Positions 41,850-50,091 of a DNA stretch of 64,000 nt are shown here, one piece after another. The stretch is from contig NZ_QGDB01000007.1 in assembly GCF_003149535.1 (NCBI RefSeq), forward strand, positions 47,666 through 111,665, in the 5' to 3' direction. Made by a program: the position numbers and the translations under genes. The first letter of the stretch is position 1, and the number at the start of each line of letters is the position of its first letter. Below the pieces are notes generated by a model, which was not told where the DNA came from, searched no databases, and saw only the letters and a list, made by a program, of their open reading frames with translations. Source of the stretch: Falsochrobactrum shanghaiense (GTDB lineage: Bacteria; Pseudomonadota; Alphaproteobacteria; Rhizobiales; Rhizobiaceae).

Positions 41850-44237
41850 CTACAATCTCGTGACCCGCAGCCGGGAGGCGTTCGCGATGACGCTCACCGA
41901 CGACAGCGCCATGGCGGCGGCCGCGATGATCGGCGACAGCAGGATGTCGAAGAACGGGTAGAGCACCCCGGCCGCCACCGGCACGCCGAGCGCGTTGTAA
42001 ATGAAGGCGAAGAATAGGTTCTGGCGGATGTTGCGCATGACAGCCTCCGAGAGCCGGCGCGCGCGGACGATGCCCGTGAGATCGCCCTTGAGCAATGTGA
42101 CGCCTGCGCTTTCCATTGCCACATCGGTACCGGTGCCCATGGCGATGCCCACATCGGCCGCCGCCAGCGCCGGTGCGTCGTTCACGCCGTCGCCTGCCAT
42201 CGCCACCACCTCGCCTGCCGCCTTGTGACGCTGCACGACCGCGCTTTTCTGGTCGGGCAGGACCTCGGCCTCGACCTCGTCGATGCCGAGCCGGCGGGCG
42301 ACCGCCTTGGCCGTGGTCCAGTTATCACCCGTAAGCATGACAACGCGGATTCCCTGCGCCTTCAGCGCGGCAAGCGCCTCGGGCGTCGAGGGCTTGACCG
42401 GATCGGCGATGGCGAAGATGGCAGCGATGCGGTTGTCCACTCCCATGAAGATCGCGGTTGCCCCGTCCTCGCGCAGCCGGTCGGCCTCATCCGCCAGTGG
42501 GGCGACATCAACGCCTTGCTCGGCTAGGAACTTGGCATTTCCAAGGGGAATGCGCTTGCCTTCGACCGTGCCGTAGGCGCCTTTGCCGGTCGGCGAGTCG
42601 AAATCCGCGACCGGTGCGGTCACGATCCCCCGCTCCTCGGCAGCGCGAACGATGGCCAGCGCCAGCGGATGCTCGCTGGCCCGCTCCACGCTGGCGGCAA
42701 GCCGCAAAGCCTCGTCCTCGGTGAACCCCGGCGCCGGCACGATTGCGGTGACGGCGGGTCGTCCCTCGGTCAGCGTACCGGTCTTGTCGACTATGATGGT
42801 ATCGACCTTCTCCATATGCTCCAGCGCCTCGGCGTTCTTGATCAGCACGCCCGCCTGTGCGCCACGCCCGACGCCGACCATGATCGACATCGGCGTTGCC
42901 AGCCCGAGCGCACAGGGACAGGCGATGATCAGCACGGAAACCGCCGCGATCAGACCGAAGGAGAAGCGCGGCTCCGGACCCCAGATCGACCAGGTTATGA
43001 AGGCAAGGATTGCGACCACGATCACCGCCGGCACGAACCAGCCCGACACCTGATCGGCGAGGCGCTGGATCGGCGCGCGACTACGCTGCGCCTCGGCGAC
43101 GAGCTGGACGATCTGCGACAGCATGGTGTCGCGGCCGACCTTCTTCGCCTCGATCACCAGCGCGCCGGACTGGTTCATGGTGCCGCCGATGGCGGTGGCG
43201 CCGACCTCCTTGGTGACCGGCATCGACTCGCCAGTCACCATCGATTCATCGACGGCGCTGCGTCCTTCCAGAACTTCGCCATCGACCGGCACCTTCTCGC
43301 CGGGACGCACCCGCAGGCGGTCGCCGACCCGAACGGTGTCGAGTTGAACCTCCTCCTCGGTGCCGTCGTCACGAATGATCCGGGCGGTCTTGGGGGCGAG
43401 GTCGAGCAGCGCCCGGATCGCGCCGCTGGTGCTCTCGCGCGCCCGCAATTCCAACACCTGCCCGAGCAGCACGAGCACAGTGATGACCGCGGCCGCCTCG
43501 AAATAGACCGCGACCGAGCCGTCATGCTGGCGGAATGCATCTGGGAAGATGCCCGGCGCCAGCGTGGCGACGACGCTGTATATCCACGCCGTTCCCGTGC
43601 CCATGGCGATCAGTGTAAACATGTTGAGGCTGCGGTTGACGAGCGACTGCCAGCCACGCTGGAAGAACGGCCAGCCCGCCCAGAGAACGACCGGCGTTGC
43701 GAGGATCAGTTGCAGCCAGTTCGAGACCTGCTGCCCGATGGCATGAGTCAGCCCGAACAGATGCCCGCCCATCTCGAGAATGAACACCGGGATCGCCAGA
43801 ACGAGGCCGATCCAGAAGCGGCGTGTCATGTCGATCAGTTCGACATTGGGCTCGGCCTCAAGGCTGACCAGTACCGGCTCCAGCGCCATGCCGCAGATCG
43901 GGCATGATCCGGGGCCGTCCTGCCGGATCTCAGGATGCATCGGGCAGGTATAGACCGTCCCCTCGAGAATCGGTACTACCTCCGCCGCCGCCGGATCGAG
44001 ATAGCTTTCGGGCTCGGCCAGGAACTTCGCGCGGCACCCGGCCGAGCAGAAATAATAGGGCCGGCCCGCATGCTCGGCCTTGTGCTGGGCCGTGTGGGGA
44101 TCGACAATCATGCCGCAGACCGGGTCCTTGACCTTGTGCGTGTCGTCCTGCGCGACGGCCCCGTGATCATGCGCATGACCTTGGGCGGAATGAGCGTGAC
44201 TCTGATTCTGGTGATCGTGTTCGGTCTTGCTGGCCAT
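41850..44237 (-). CDS. Cu(I) P1B-type ATPase with YHS and CPMHPE N-terminal domains
   Basis: A 795-aa copper exporter. Instead of HMA domains the N terminus has a His-rich stretch, a YHS domain ([17 protein letters not shown] ... YYFCSAGC, ~38-75) and a heavy-metal-binding domain ([24 protein letters not shown], ~95-120). Core: TGES, TM6 [37 protein letters not shown]8 [12 protein letters not shown], i.e. the P1B-1 Cu(I) class. ATG 44237 has GGAGG upstream. Driven by the CueR promoter at 44282-44312. Confidence 0.93.
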   Translation of the reverse strand: MASKTEHDHQNQSHAHSAQGHAHDHGAVAQDDTHKVKDPVCGMIVDPHTAQHKAEHAGRPYYFCSAGCRAKFLAEPESYLDPAAAEVVPILEGTVYTCPMHPEIRQDGPGSCPICGMALEPVLVSLEAEPNVELIDMTRRFWIGLVLAIPVFILEMGGHLFGLTHAIGQQVSNWLQLILATPVVLWAGWPFFQRGWQSLVNRSLNMFTLIAMGTGTAWIYSVVATLAPGIFPDAFRQHDGSVAVYFEAAAVITVLVLLGQVLELRARESTSGAIRALLDLAPKTARIIRDDGTEEEVQLDTVRVGDRLRVRPGEKVPVDGEVLEGRSAVDESMVTGESMPVTKEVGATAIGGTMNQSGALVIEAKKVGRDTMLSQIVQLVAEAQRSRAPIQRLADQVSGWFVPAVIVVAILAFITWSIWGPEPRFSFGLIAAVSVLIIACPCALGLATPMSIMVGVGRGAQAGVLIKNAEALEHMEKVDTIIVDKTGTLTEGRPAVTAIVPAPGFTEDEALRLAASVERASEHPLALAIVRAAEERGIVTAPVADFDSPTGKGAYGTVEGKRIPLGNAKFLAEQGVDVAPLADEADRLREDGATAIFMGVDNRIAAIFAIADPVKPSTPEALAALKAQGIRVVMLTGDNWTTAKAVARRLGIDEVEAEVLPDQKSAVVQRHKAAGEVVAMAGDGVNDAPALAAADVGIAMGTGTDVAMESAGVTLLKGDLTGIVRARRLSEAVMRNIRQNLFFAFIYNALGVPVAAGVLYPFFDILLSPIIAAAAMALSSVSVIANASRLRVTRL

Positions 44238-44281
44238 TTTCACGCCTCCTCGGCGTCTTATCCTAAGCTTGCTCTTCGCCT

Positions 44282-44312
44282 ATTCTGCGCCTTCCAACCG
44301 TTGGAAGGTCAA
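44282..44312 (-). promoter_or_regulatory. CueR-type promoter of the second Cu ATPase operon
   Basis: Minus strand TTGACC (44312-44307), 19-bp spacer, CAGAAT (44287-44282); dyad CCTTCCAACCGTTGGAAGG at plus 44290-44308 with perfect 8-bp arms. About 45 bp before the ATPase start. Confidence 0.87.
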
Positions 44313-44342
44313 GAGGTGATCGGAATCCGGGGTTCCTGCCAA

Positions 44343-45314
44343 TCAGTGATTGTCGTGGATCTTTCCGATGCTGGTCCGTTCTTGCCCCGTCTGAGACTGC
44401 ATGATGTCAATCTCGGCCGCAGAGTCCTCGCCGTCGAGGCAGTATTCCTCGATCTGCAACGTCGAGAAGTAGATGTTGAAACGCTCGCGCAGGAGATTGC
44501 TTGCTTGTCGCAGCACCCGTTCGCCTTCCTGAAAGTCCCCAACGCAGACGTGGCTTGAGAATACATTGCGCCCGGATGTCAGACTCCAGGCATGGACGTG
44601 GTGCACGTCGGTAACCCCCTCTAGCTGCCGTATGGCCTCGATGGCGGCCTCCAAGTCGAGGTCTTCGGGCGTGCCTTGCAGCAGGATGTGCAATGCCTCG
44701 CGCATAATACCCCAGGAAGCCCAGAGCAGCAGCAGTCCGAAGGCCATGCCAAGCAGCGGATCGATGGCCACAAAGCCCGTGAATCGGATCACCAGCGCCG
44801 AGACGATGATGAGGAAGCTGCCGACGAAGGTCTGCAGGATGTGCCAATACGCACCCCGCATATTCAGGTTGTCCTTCTGGCGCTCGTACATGAGCCAGAG
44901 CGCGACAAGCTCGTTGGCGATGCCGCCCGCTGCGGCGATCAACATCGGCGTCGTGGCCAGTTCGATGGGCTCCATGAGGCGCATCGCGCCCATCCACAGC
45001 ACGTAGAGAGCCATGGCGACGAGGAAGAGGCCGTTGAAGAGGGCCCCCAGGATCTCCGCCCGAATGTAGCCGAAGGTGCGCGAGGGGCTGGATTTTCGCT
45101 CACCCAGACGCATGGCGACCAGCGCAATGAGCACGCCGCCCACGGCCGAGAAGGTGTGGAAGGCATCCGACATGACGGCGACTGAGCCCGTCCAGATGCC
45201 GATCCCGAGTTCCACGATGAAGTAAAGGCCGGTAAGCCAGCCCGAAATGACGAGCGCTTTGCGATCACCACTCGCCGGCATGTGGCCGGCATGACCGCCG
45301 TGAGACATTGACAT
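44343..45314 (-). CDS. CDF-family cation efflux pump
   Basis: A 323-aa CDF transporter with six helices. TM2 carries SDAFHTFSAVGG and TM5 GAYWHILQTFVGS, so the usual HxxxD/HxxxD site is changed to D...H and H only, suggesting altered metal preference. The C-terminal domain has HHVHAWSLTSGRNVFSSHV. AGGAGG lies 8 bp before ATG 45314. It follows the multicopper oxidase gene, separated by a 28-bp palindrome. Confidence 0.88.
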   Translation of the reverse strand: MSMSHGGHAGHMPASGDRKALVISGWLTGLYFIVELGIGIWTGSVAVMSDAFHTFSAVGGVLIALVAMRLGERKSSPSRTFGYIRAEILGALFNGLFLVAMALYVLWMGAMRLMEPIELATTPMLIAAAGGIANELVALWLMYERQKDNLNMRGAYWHILQTFVGSFLIIVSALVIRFTGFVAIDPLLGMAFGLLLLWASWGIMREALHILLQGTPEDLDLEAAIEAIRQLEGVTDVHHVHAWSLTSGRNVFSSHVCVGDFQEGERVLRQASNLLRERFNIYFSTLQIEEYCLDGEDSAAEIDIMQSQTGQERTSIGKIHDNH

Positions 45315-45336
45315 AGGGTTCACCTCCTTGTTGCAC

Positions 45337-45364
45337 AGGAGGACGCCGGTGCCGGCGTCCTCCT
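45337..45364. repeat. 28-bp perfect palindrome between oxidase and CDF genes
   Basis: AGGAGGACGCCGG (45337-45349), TG, and CCGGCGTCCTCCT (45352-45364) form a 13-bp perfect stem. No U-run follows on the minus strand, so it is more likely an mRNA-stabilising or attenuating hairpin inside the operon than a full terminator. Confidence 0.6.
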
Positions 45365-45377
45365 GCCAGCACGCTGC

Positions 45378-46886
45378 CTATGCGCTGACCGCGAATTCGG
45401 TCATCATGCCTGTTTCAAGATGCGGCATGTGATGGCAATGCAGCATCCAGCGCGCGGCTTCTCCGGCATCGAGTGCCACGTCGACCATCGACATCGGCGG
45501 CACATACACCGTGTCCCGCTGCGCGCCCGTGACCGCACGTCCATTCAGCCCGACGACCTGGAACACATGGCCGTGGAGATGCATCGGGTGACCCATCATC
45601 GACATATTGTGGAAGGACAGCACGATCCGTTCGCCGCGCCTCGCGGTAACCGGGCGATGCTGGCCCCAGACGGCACCGTTGATCGTCCACACATAGGGCT
45701 GCATCGAGCCGCCCAGCATCACCATGTGGCTGCGGTCCACCGGCCGCTCCGGCAAGGATTCGGAAGCGATCAGGCGCGTCTCCTGCGCAAGGTCGGTGTC
45801 AAAGGCCGGTGCTTCGGTCTCTGCCAAAGCATCAATGTGCCGTATCTCGGCGCCCGGAGTGGCAAGGATCAGACCGGTGCGCTCCCGCGCGCCTTCTCGC
45901 AGCGCGAGGATCGGCCAGGCACCGCCCTCCGAAGGCAGGTCGATCTCAAGGTCGAGCCGTTGGCCCATGGCCAGACCGAACCTCGTGCCGGAGAGCGGCT
46001 GAACGGCATGGCCATCAACCGCGACGAGCCGGGCCTGCGCTTCGCCGGTGTCGAGCCAGAACACCGTCGCCGCAGCGGCGTTGATGACCCGCAGGCGGAT
46101 ACGCCCGCCGCGCTCGACCTGCACCACTTCCGGGTCCGAGAGCGTACGATCATTGGCAAGATAGGCGTCCCAGTCGTAGTCGTTGAGGTCCATCGTCATG
46201 CCGTCCATGGTCCCCATTCCCATCATGCCGCCCTTGGCGCCGTGATCCATGCCAGTCATCGGCATGTTTCCCATCGCGCCGTGGTTCATACCTGACATTC
46301 CGCCCGTGCCTGTGCCTGTGCCGCTTCCGTGATTGCCCGTGGCACCATGGCCGGACTTGATCTCCGCCATCACCTCTTCGGGTGCCTTGAATGAGAAATC
46401 ATGCAGAAACAGTACCACCTCCTGCCGGTCAGCGGCGACATCCTCGGCGCTGCGCACGATCAGGGGCGCGGCCAGAAGGCGCATCTCGTGCAGCGGAACA
46501 TGCGCGTGCATCCAATAGGTGCCGGGCAGCGGTGCGAAGTCATAGGCGCGAGTCTCGCCGGGGGCGAGCATCGGCAAGGGCATGTCGGGCACGCCATCCT
46601 GCGCATTGGGCGGGATCTGGCCGTGCCAGTGGATCAGTGTGGCGGTGTCGAGTTCGTTCGTTAGATCCACCCGGAACGGCATGCCGGGATCGAGTGTCAG
46701 GCCCTGTCCGGATGGCCCGGCAAGGCCCCAGACAGTGGCGGCGCGTCCGTCGATGTCGAGCGTGCGGCTGGCGGCGCGAAGCGATAGCGGCGTGGCGTCC
46801 TGCGCTGCCGCCATCCGGGGCACCTGAGCGTAGGCCAGCATGGCCGCGCCAGCGGCGAGAAAGCCGCGTCGTGAAAGGGTATTCAT
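45378..46886 (-). CDS. Multicopper oxidase (CueO/CopA-like)
   Basis: A 502-aa Tat-exported (SRRGFLAAGAAML) laccase-type Cu(I) oxidase. All four copper-ligand blocks are present: HWHGQ near residue 85, HAHVPLHE, HPMHLHGH and HCHHMPHLETGMM. A Met/His/Gly-rich insert (GMSGMNHGAMGNMPMTGMDHG, ~195-230) resembles the CueO methionine-rich region that binds extra Cu(I). Oxidises Cu(I) to less toxic Cu(II) in the periplasm. Confidence 0.93.
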   Translation of the reverse strand: MNTLSRRGFLAAGAAMLAYAQVPRMAAAQDATPLSLRAASRTLDIDGRAATVWGLAGPSGQGLTLDPGMPFRVDLTNELDTATLIHWHGQIPPNAQDGVPDMPLPMLAPGETRAYDFAPLPGTYWMHAHVPLHEMRLLAAPLIVRSAEDVAADRQEVVLFLHDFSFKAPEEVMAEIKSGHGATGNHGSGTGTGTGGMSGMNHGAMGNMPMTGMDHGAKGGMMGMGTMDGMTMDLNDYDWDAYLANDRTLSDPEVVQVERGGRIRLRVINAAAATVFWLDTGEAQARLVAVDGHAVQPLSGTRFGLAMGQRLDLEIDLPSEGGAWPILALREGARERTGLILATPGAEIRHIDALAETEAPAFDTDLAQETRLIASESLPERPVDRSHMVMLGGSMQPYVWTINGAVWGQHRPVTARRGERIVLSFHNMSMMGHPMHLHGHVFQVVGLNGRAVTGAQRDTVYVPPMSMVDVALDAGEAARWMLHCHHMPHLETGMMTEFAVSA

Positions 46887-46959
46887 GGTCGTCTCCTCGG
46901 GACCGCAGTCCCGTTCCTCAAAGCTGTCGGAAGGCCGCGGGCCGAATGCCCGGGCGCGA

Positions 46960-47319
46960 TCAGAGGAGACGGATCTTCGGAGGGCGTTCGTTCAGTCCGA
47001 GCGCCCGACCGGGAATGCTGGCATCAGGCGGCAGAACATAGGCGGTTGACGTGTATTGGTTTCCAGAACCACCGCTCGGTGATACGAGAAAGATTGAAAA
47101 ACCTGCACAAACCAGTTCACAGGTTCCCGCATCCATGTCTGCCGATCCGCAGTGTTTGCTGGTGCATGCAGGCTCAATGCCGGCTGCAGAGTTTGTAATC
47201 TCGCCCACATGCACAGCCTGTTCCGGCGGTATGCTCATTCGTGCCGCGTGCGCGGAGAATGCCATCGTCATGACGGCGACGCCGATTATGGCAAGCATGG
47301 AGACAACGCGCGCAAACAT
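46960..47319 (-). CDS. Small secreted cysteine-rich protein before the oxidase
   Basis: A 119-aa protein with signal peptide (MFARVVSMLAIIGVAVMTMAFSAHA). The mature part has four cysteines (PACTSKHCGSADMDAGTCELVC) and a Pro-rich end NERPPKIRLL. Its layout parallels the protein at 40472. Start at 47319 is chosen for the signal peptide; the frame is open further upstream over the divergent gene. Probably a copper-binding or regulatory small protein; no family is firm. Confidence 0.55.
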   Translation of the reverse strand: MFARVVSMLAIIGVAVMTMAFSAHAARMSIPPEQAVHVGEITNSAAGIEPACTSKHCGSADMDAGTCELVCAGFSIFLVSPSGGSGNQYTSTAYVLPPDASIPGRALGLNERPPKIRLL

Positions 47320-47434
47320 ACTGGAACGATAGGTACTACTCACCGGAATGTCTATTGCAAATGGTGTCGCACCACTGGCAAATCCTCCTTGCCATCTCGT
47401 GCGTTGCAATTCCTCGTTACTGAACATGCGTGCC

Positions 47435-47896
47435 ATGCGAAAGAAGCTCCTAAATACATTCTGGGCAGGGTCGCTCCTCGCAGGTGCGATCGTGGCGACA
47501 TTGGCTGGGTGGCATTACGCCCGTTCCGAATCCATCGCTGCGGCATCAGCGGAGGTCGTCGAGCAGGGCCGACAAGTCTATGCGGATCAATGCGCGTCTT
47601 GCCACGGTGCGAATCTCGAAGGGCAGCCGGACTGGCGCTCGCCGCCTCCCTCCGGTCGGCTGCCCGCACCGCCGCACGACGAGAGCGGCCACACCTGGCA
47701 CCATGCCGATGAGATGCTGTTCCGCATCGTCAAGGAGGGTACAGCGGCCATCGTCGGAGGGAGCTATGAGAGCGACATGCCTGGTTTTGCCGATGCCCTG
47801 AGCGACGGCGAGATCCGGGCTGTCCTCGCTTTTATTAAGAGTACTTGGCCGGAACGAGAGCGCGGATATCAGGAGGAGGTCTCCCGCCGCCGCTGA
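47435..47896 (+). CDS. Membrane-anchored c-type cytochrome
   Basis: A 153-aa protein: N-terminal hydrophobic anchor/signal (~9-28), then a class I cytochrome c fold with heme site CASCHG near residue 53, a probable Met ligand in YESDMPGFADALSDGEIRAVLAFIKSTWP. It is divergent from the oxidase operon and could pass electrons from Cu(I) oxidation. ATG 47435 is taken; ATG 47426 is possible. Confidence 0.87.
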   Translation: MRKKLLNTFWAGSLLAGAIVATLAGWHYARSESIAAASAEVVEQGRQVYADQCASCHGANLEGQPDWRSPPPSGRLPAPPHDESGHTWHHADEMLFRIVKEGTAAIVGGSYESDMPGFADALSDGEIRAVLAFIKSTWPERERGYQEEVSRRR

Positions 47897-48002
47897 GTTT
47901 CGGAGTCCCGCCTACGCGGGCAGTTGTTGACCTGCGAAGTCGGCATTGACCCGTCCCGTTTCCGGCTCATCCATCCTTGGGCCTCATTGAACGGATGATG
48001 TC

Positions 48003-48209
48003 CTAGTGATGCCGCTGACATTTTTTCGGAGGCACAGGAAGTTCTCCGATAGCCAGATAAGCTTGAGACAACGGCTTGTGCGAAGCTGCGACGCCGAGCC
48101 CTCGCGCATCAATCAGTTCAAGAGCCTGCAATAGCTTCTCGGCAACTTCCATGTCGCCGTCCGAACATGCCCGTTTGAACAGGTGCAGGATTTCGCCGGC
48201 AAGCGTCAT
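48003..48209 (-). CDS. Small conserved-looking protein after cueR
   Basis: A 68-aa helical protein (MTLAGEILHLFKRACSDGDMEVAEKLLQALELIDARG...), ending with KKCQRHH. GGGAGC precedes the ATG, which is 2 bp after the cueR stop, so it is the last gene of the copA-grx-reductase-cueR operon. The sequence suggests a short helical-hairpin repeat. Function unknown. Confidence 0.6.
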   Translation of the reverse strand: MTLAGEILHLFKRACSDGDMEVAEKLLQALELIDARGLGVAASHKPLSQAYLAIGELPVPPKKCQRHH

Positions 48210-48211
48210 GG

Positions 48212-48727
48212 CTATTGCTCCCTGGCACCGTGACCGCTTCTTTCCGCCTTCGCCGACACGACGGGCCTCGTGTGCTCGAACCTGTTCCCTGTCGCGCCGG
48301 AACGATCGCGGGTGTGTGTGGGGCTGGTCTCAGGGTCATCAGTCGTCGCCAACTCATCGATGATCGGGCAGTCCGGCCGGGCATTGCCCCGGCAGTTCTC
48401 GGCAAGGTGCTTGAGCGTCATGCTCATCTCCCTGAGTTCACGCGCCTTCCGTTCAAGTTCTTCGACATGCTCGAGCGCCACGCGCTTGACGTCCGCGCTC
48501 GCCCGGTCTCGGTCTCGCCAGAGCGCAAGCAGTTCCGTCATTTTCTCGACCGAGAAACCGAGATCGCGCGCACGCCTGATAAAACGCAACGTATGCACGT
48601 CCTTATCGGAGTAATCCCGGTATCCGCTATCCGTCCGCGACGCTTCCGCGATCAATCCGATCGATTCGTAGTAGCGGATCATCTTCGCCGAGACGCCTGA
48701 TGCCGCCGCTGCTTTACCGATGTTCAT
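48212..48727 (-). CDS. cueR: CueR, Cu(I)-responsive MerR activator
   Basis: A 171-aa MerR protein. HTH IGKAAAASGVSAKMIRYYESIGL; Ser77 and the ligand pair Cys112/Cys120 (ENCRGNARPDC) have the same numbering as E. coli CueR, diagnostic for monovalent Cu/Ag sensing. The C-terminal ~45 residues are an extra tail. It is the likely activator of the eight CueR-type promoters in the window, including the one heading its own operon. Confidence 0.93.
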   Translation of the reverse strand: MNIGKAAAASGVSAKMIRYYESIGLIAEASRTDSGYRDYSDKDVHTLRFIRRARDLGFSVEKMTELLALWRDRDRASADVKRVALEHVEELERKARELREMSMTLKHLAENCRGNARPDCPIIDELATTDDPETSPTHTRDRSGATGNRFEHTRPVVSAKAERSGHGAREQ

Positions 48728-48747
48728 CGCTGGTTCCTTTCTTCGAC

Positions 48748-49764
48748 TTATGTAGGCGCTTCTTCGGGCGTAAAAAACACGTCCGCATGTATGTCCTCGC
48801 CGCGCAAGCCCAGTTCGCGAAGCATGATGCCGGAAGCATCGATCATGGCAGGCGGTCCGGCCATATATGCCTTCCAGCCATTGAGGTCCTGCACGTCACT
48901 CACGATCGCATCCGTTACCAGGCCGGTTCGGAAGTGATCGGATCGGCTCACCTCCGAAAGCACGGGCATGAAGGTGAGGTTGTCGTAGGTGCTCGCCAGA
49001 AGACTGAAATGATCGACGAGATAGAGATCACGTTCCGTCCGTGCCCCGAAATAGAGATGGATCGGCTGCCGCAGGCCGCTTGCCAGCGCCGTTTCGACAA
49101 TCGACTTGATCGGCGCCAGTCCCGATCCGCCGGCGACCGCCAGAATTGGACCCGTATGCTGTTCGCGCAGAAACGAACTGCCGAGCGGCCCGCGAACCGA
49201 AACCTCGTCGCCGACCTTGAGTGACCTGGCGACGTGTTCGCTCGTCGCTCCACCGGGCACATGCCTGATGTGGAATTCGAGATGGTCTCGACCCGGCTGG
49301 TTCGCCATCGAATAGTCGCGCGCCGGAACGCCATCGAACGTCACCTGCGCATACTGGCCCGCCTTGAACGCGACGGCCTCTCCCGTTTCGACCTCCAGCC
49401 TGATTTGCCGGATGTCGTGGGTTGCGTCATCGATCGCGACAACCCGCGTGCGATAGGTGCGGACGGGAAGATCAAGCTGTTCTTCCTCCTCATCGAGCCA
49501 TGCGACCGTGCAATCCGTGAGCGGCTGCGCGCGGCATGCAAGGATCAGTCCCTGAGACCGCTCATCGTCCGTCAGGGCAAAGCGCGTGTGCGGCAGAAGA
49601 TCGACCTCGCCGCTGACCAGTCGGGACTTGCACGAGCCGCAGCGGCCCGAACGGCATCCATGAGGATATGCGATCCCTTCTTCTAGCGCTCTCTCCAGAA
49701 TGGTTCGGCCATCCGGCACGTCGATGATGCGCCCCGCCTGCCGAATTTCGATTTGTCTTCCCAT
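48748..49764 (-). CDS. 2Fe-2S ferredoxin / FAD / NAD(P)H reductase
   Basis: A 338-aa electron-transfer protein. N-terminal plant-type [2Fe-2S] domain with CRSGRCGSC near residue 37 and LACRAQP near 76; FAD-binding domain with RDYSMAN near 147; NAD(P)-binding domain with AVAGGSGLAPIKSI near 207 and a C-terminal FFTPEE. Same design as oxygenase reductases, but no oxygenase is nearby. Being in the CueR-controlled operon, it might reduce Cu(II), glutaredoxin-type thiols or a membrane acceptor. Confidence 0.88.
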   Translation of the reverse strand: MGRQIEIRQAGRIIDVPDGRTILERALEEGIAYPHGCRSGRCGSCKSRLVSGEVDLLPHTRFALTDDERSQGLILACRAQPLTDCTVAWLDEEEEQLDLPVRTYRTRVVAIDDATHDIRQIRLEVETGEAVAFKAGQYAQVTFDGVPARDYSMANQPGRDHLEFHIRHVPGGATSEHVARSLKVGDEVSVRGPLGSSFLREQHTGPILAVAGGSGLAPIKSIVETALASGLRQPIHLYFGARTERDLYLVDHFSLLASTYDNLTFMPVLSEVSRSDHFRTGLVTDAIVSDVQDLNGWKAYMAGPPAMIDASGIMLRELGLRGEDIHADVFFTPEEAPT

Positions 49765-49775
49765 GACAATCTCCC

Positions 49776-50039
49776 TCAGGCGGCGCCCGATGACAGGGCT
49801 TCCGCCAGACGAGGTTTCTGGTCAGCAAAGGTGCCATAGAAGACCTGTTCGTTGACAATCGTGATCGGGGCAACGCGCACGCCGGTCCGCGCTTTCGCCT
49901 CTTCGGCGATCTGCGGATCTGACAGGTCACGCTCTTCGAATGGGACACCCTGGTCAGCAAGCCATCGCTTGACGGCATGGCAATCGGGGCAGGTTGGCGT
50001 GGTATACAGCACCACTGACGGAGTTCCCGTATTGGTCAT
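49776..50039 (-). CDS. NrdH/glutaredoxin-like protein
   Basis: An 87-aa thioredoxin-fold protein with the dithiol site CPDC (residues 17-20) and VAPITIVNEQVFYG for the cis-Pro loop. It sits between copA and the ferredoxin reductase. A role in keeping copper-protein cysteines reduced, possibly with the adjoining reductase as electron source, is inferred. Confidence 0.88.
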   Translation of the reverse strand: MTNTGTPSVVLYTTPTCPDCHAVKRWLADQGVPFEERDLSDPQIAEEAKARTGVRVAPITIVNEQVFYGTFADQKPRLAEALSSGAA

Positions 50040-50091
50040 CGCTTCATTCCTTTACATGTGGCGAGCCTGCCGAAGCAGGCTCGCCTGTTTC

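Noticed and set aside
42669..43907. 412-codon plus-strand frame opposite the Cu ATPase
   Set aside because: Antisense shadow; rich in Arg/His/Asp without domain structure.
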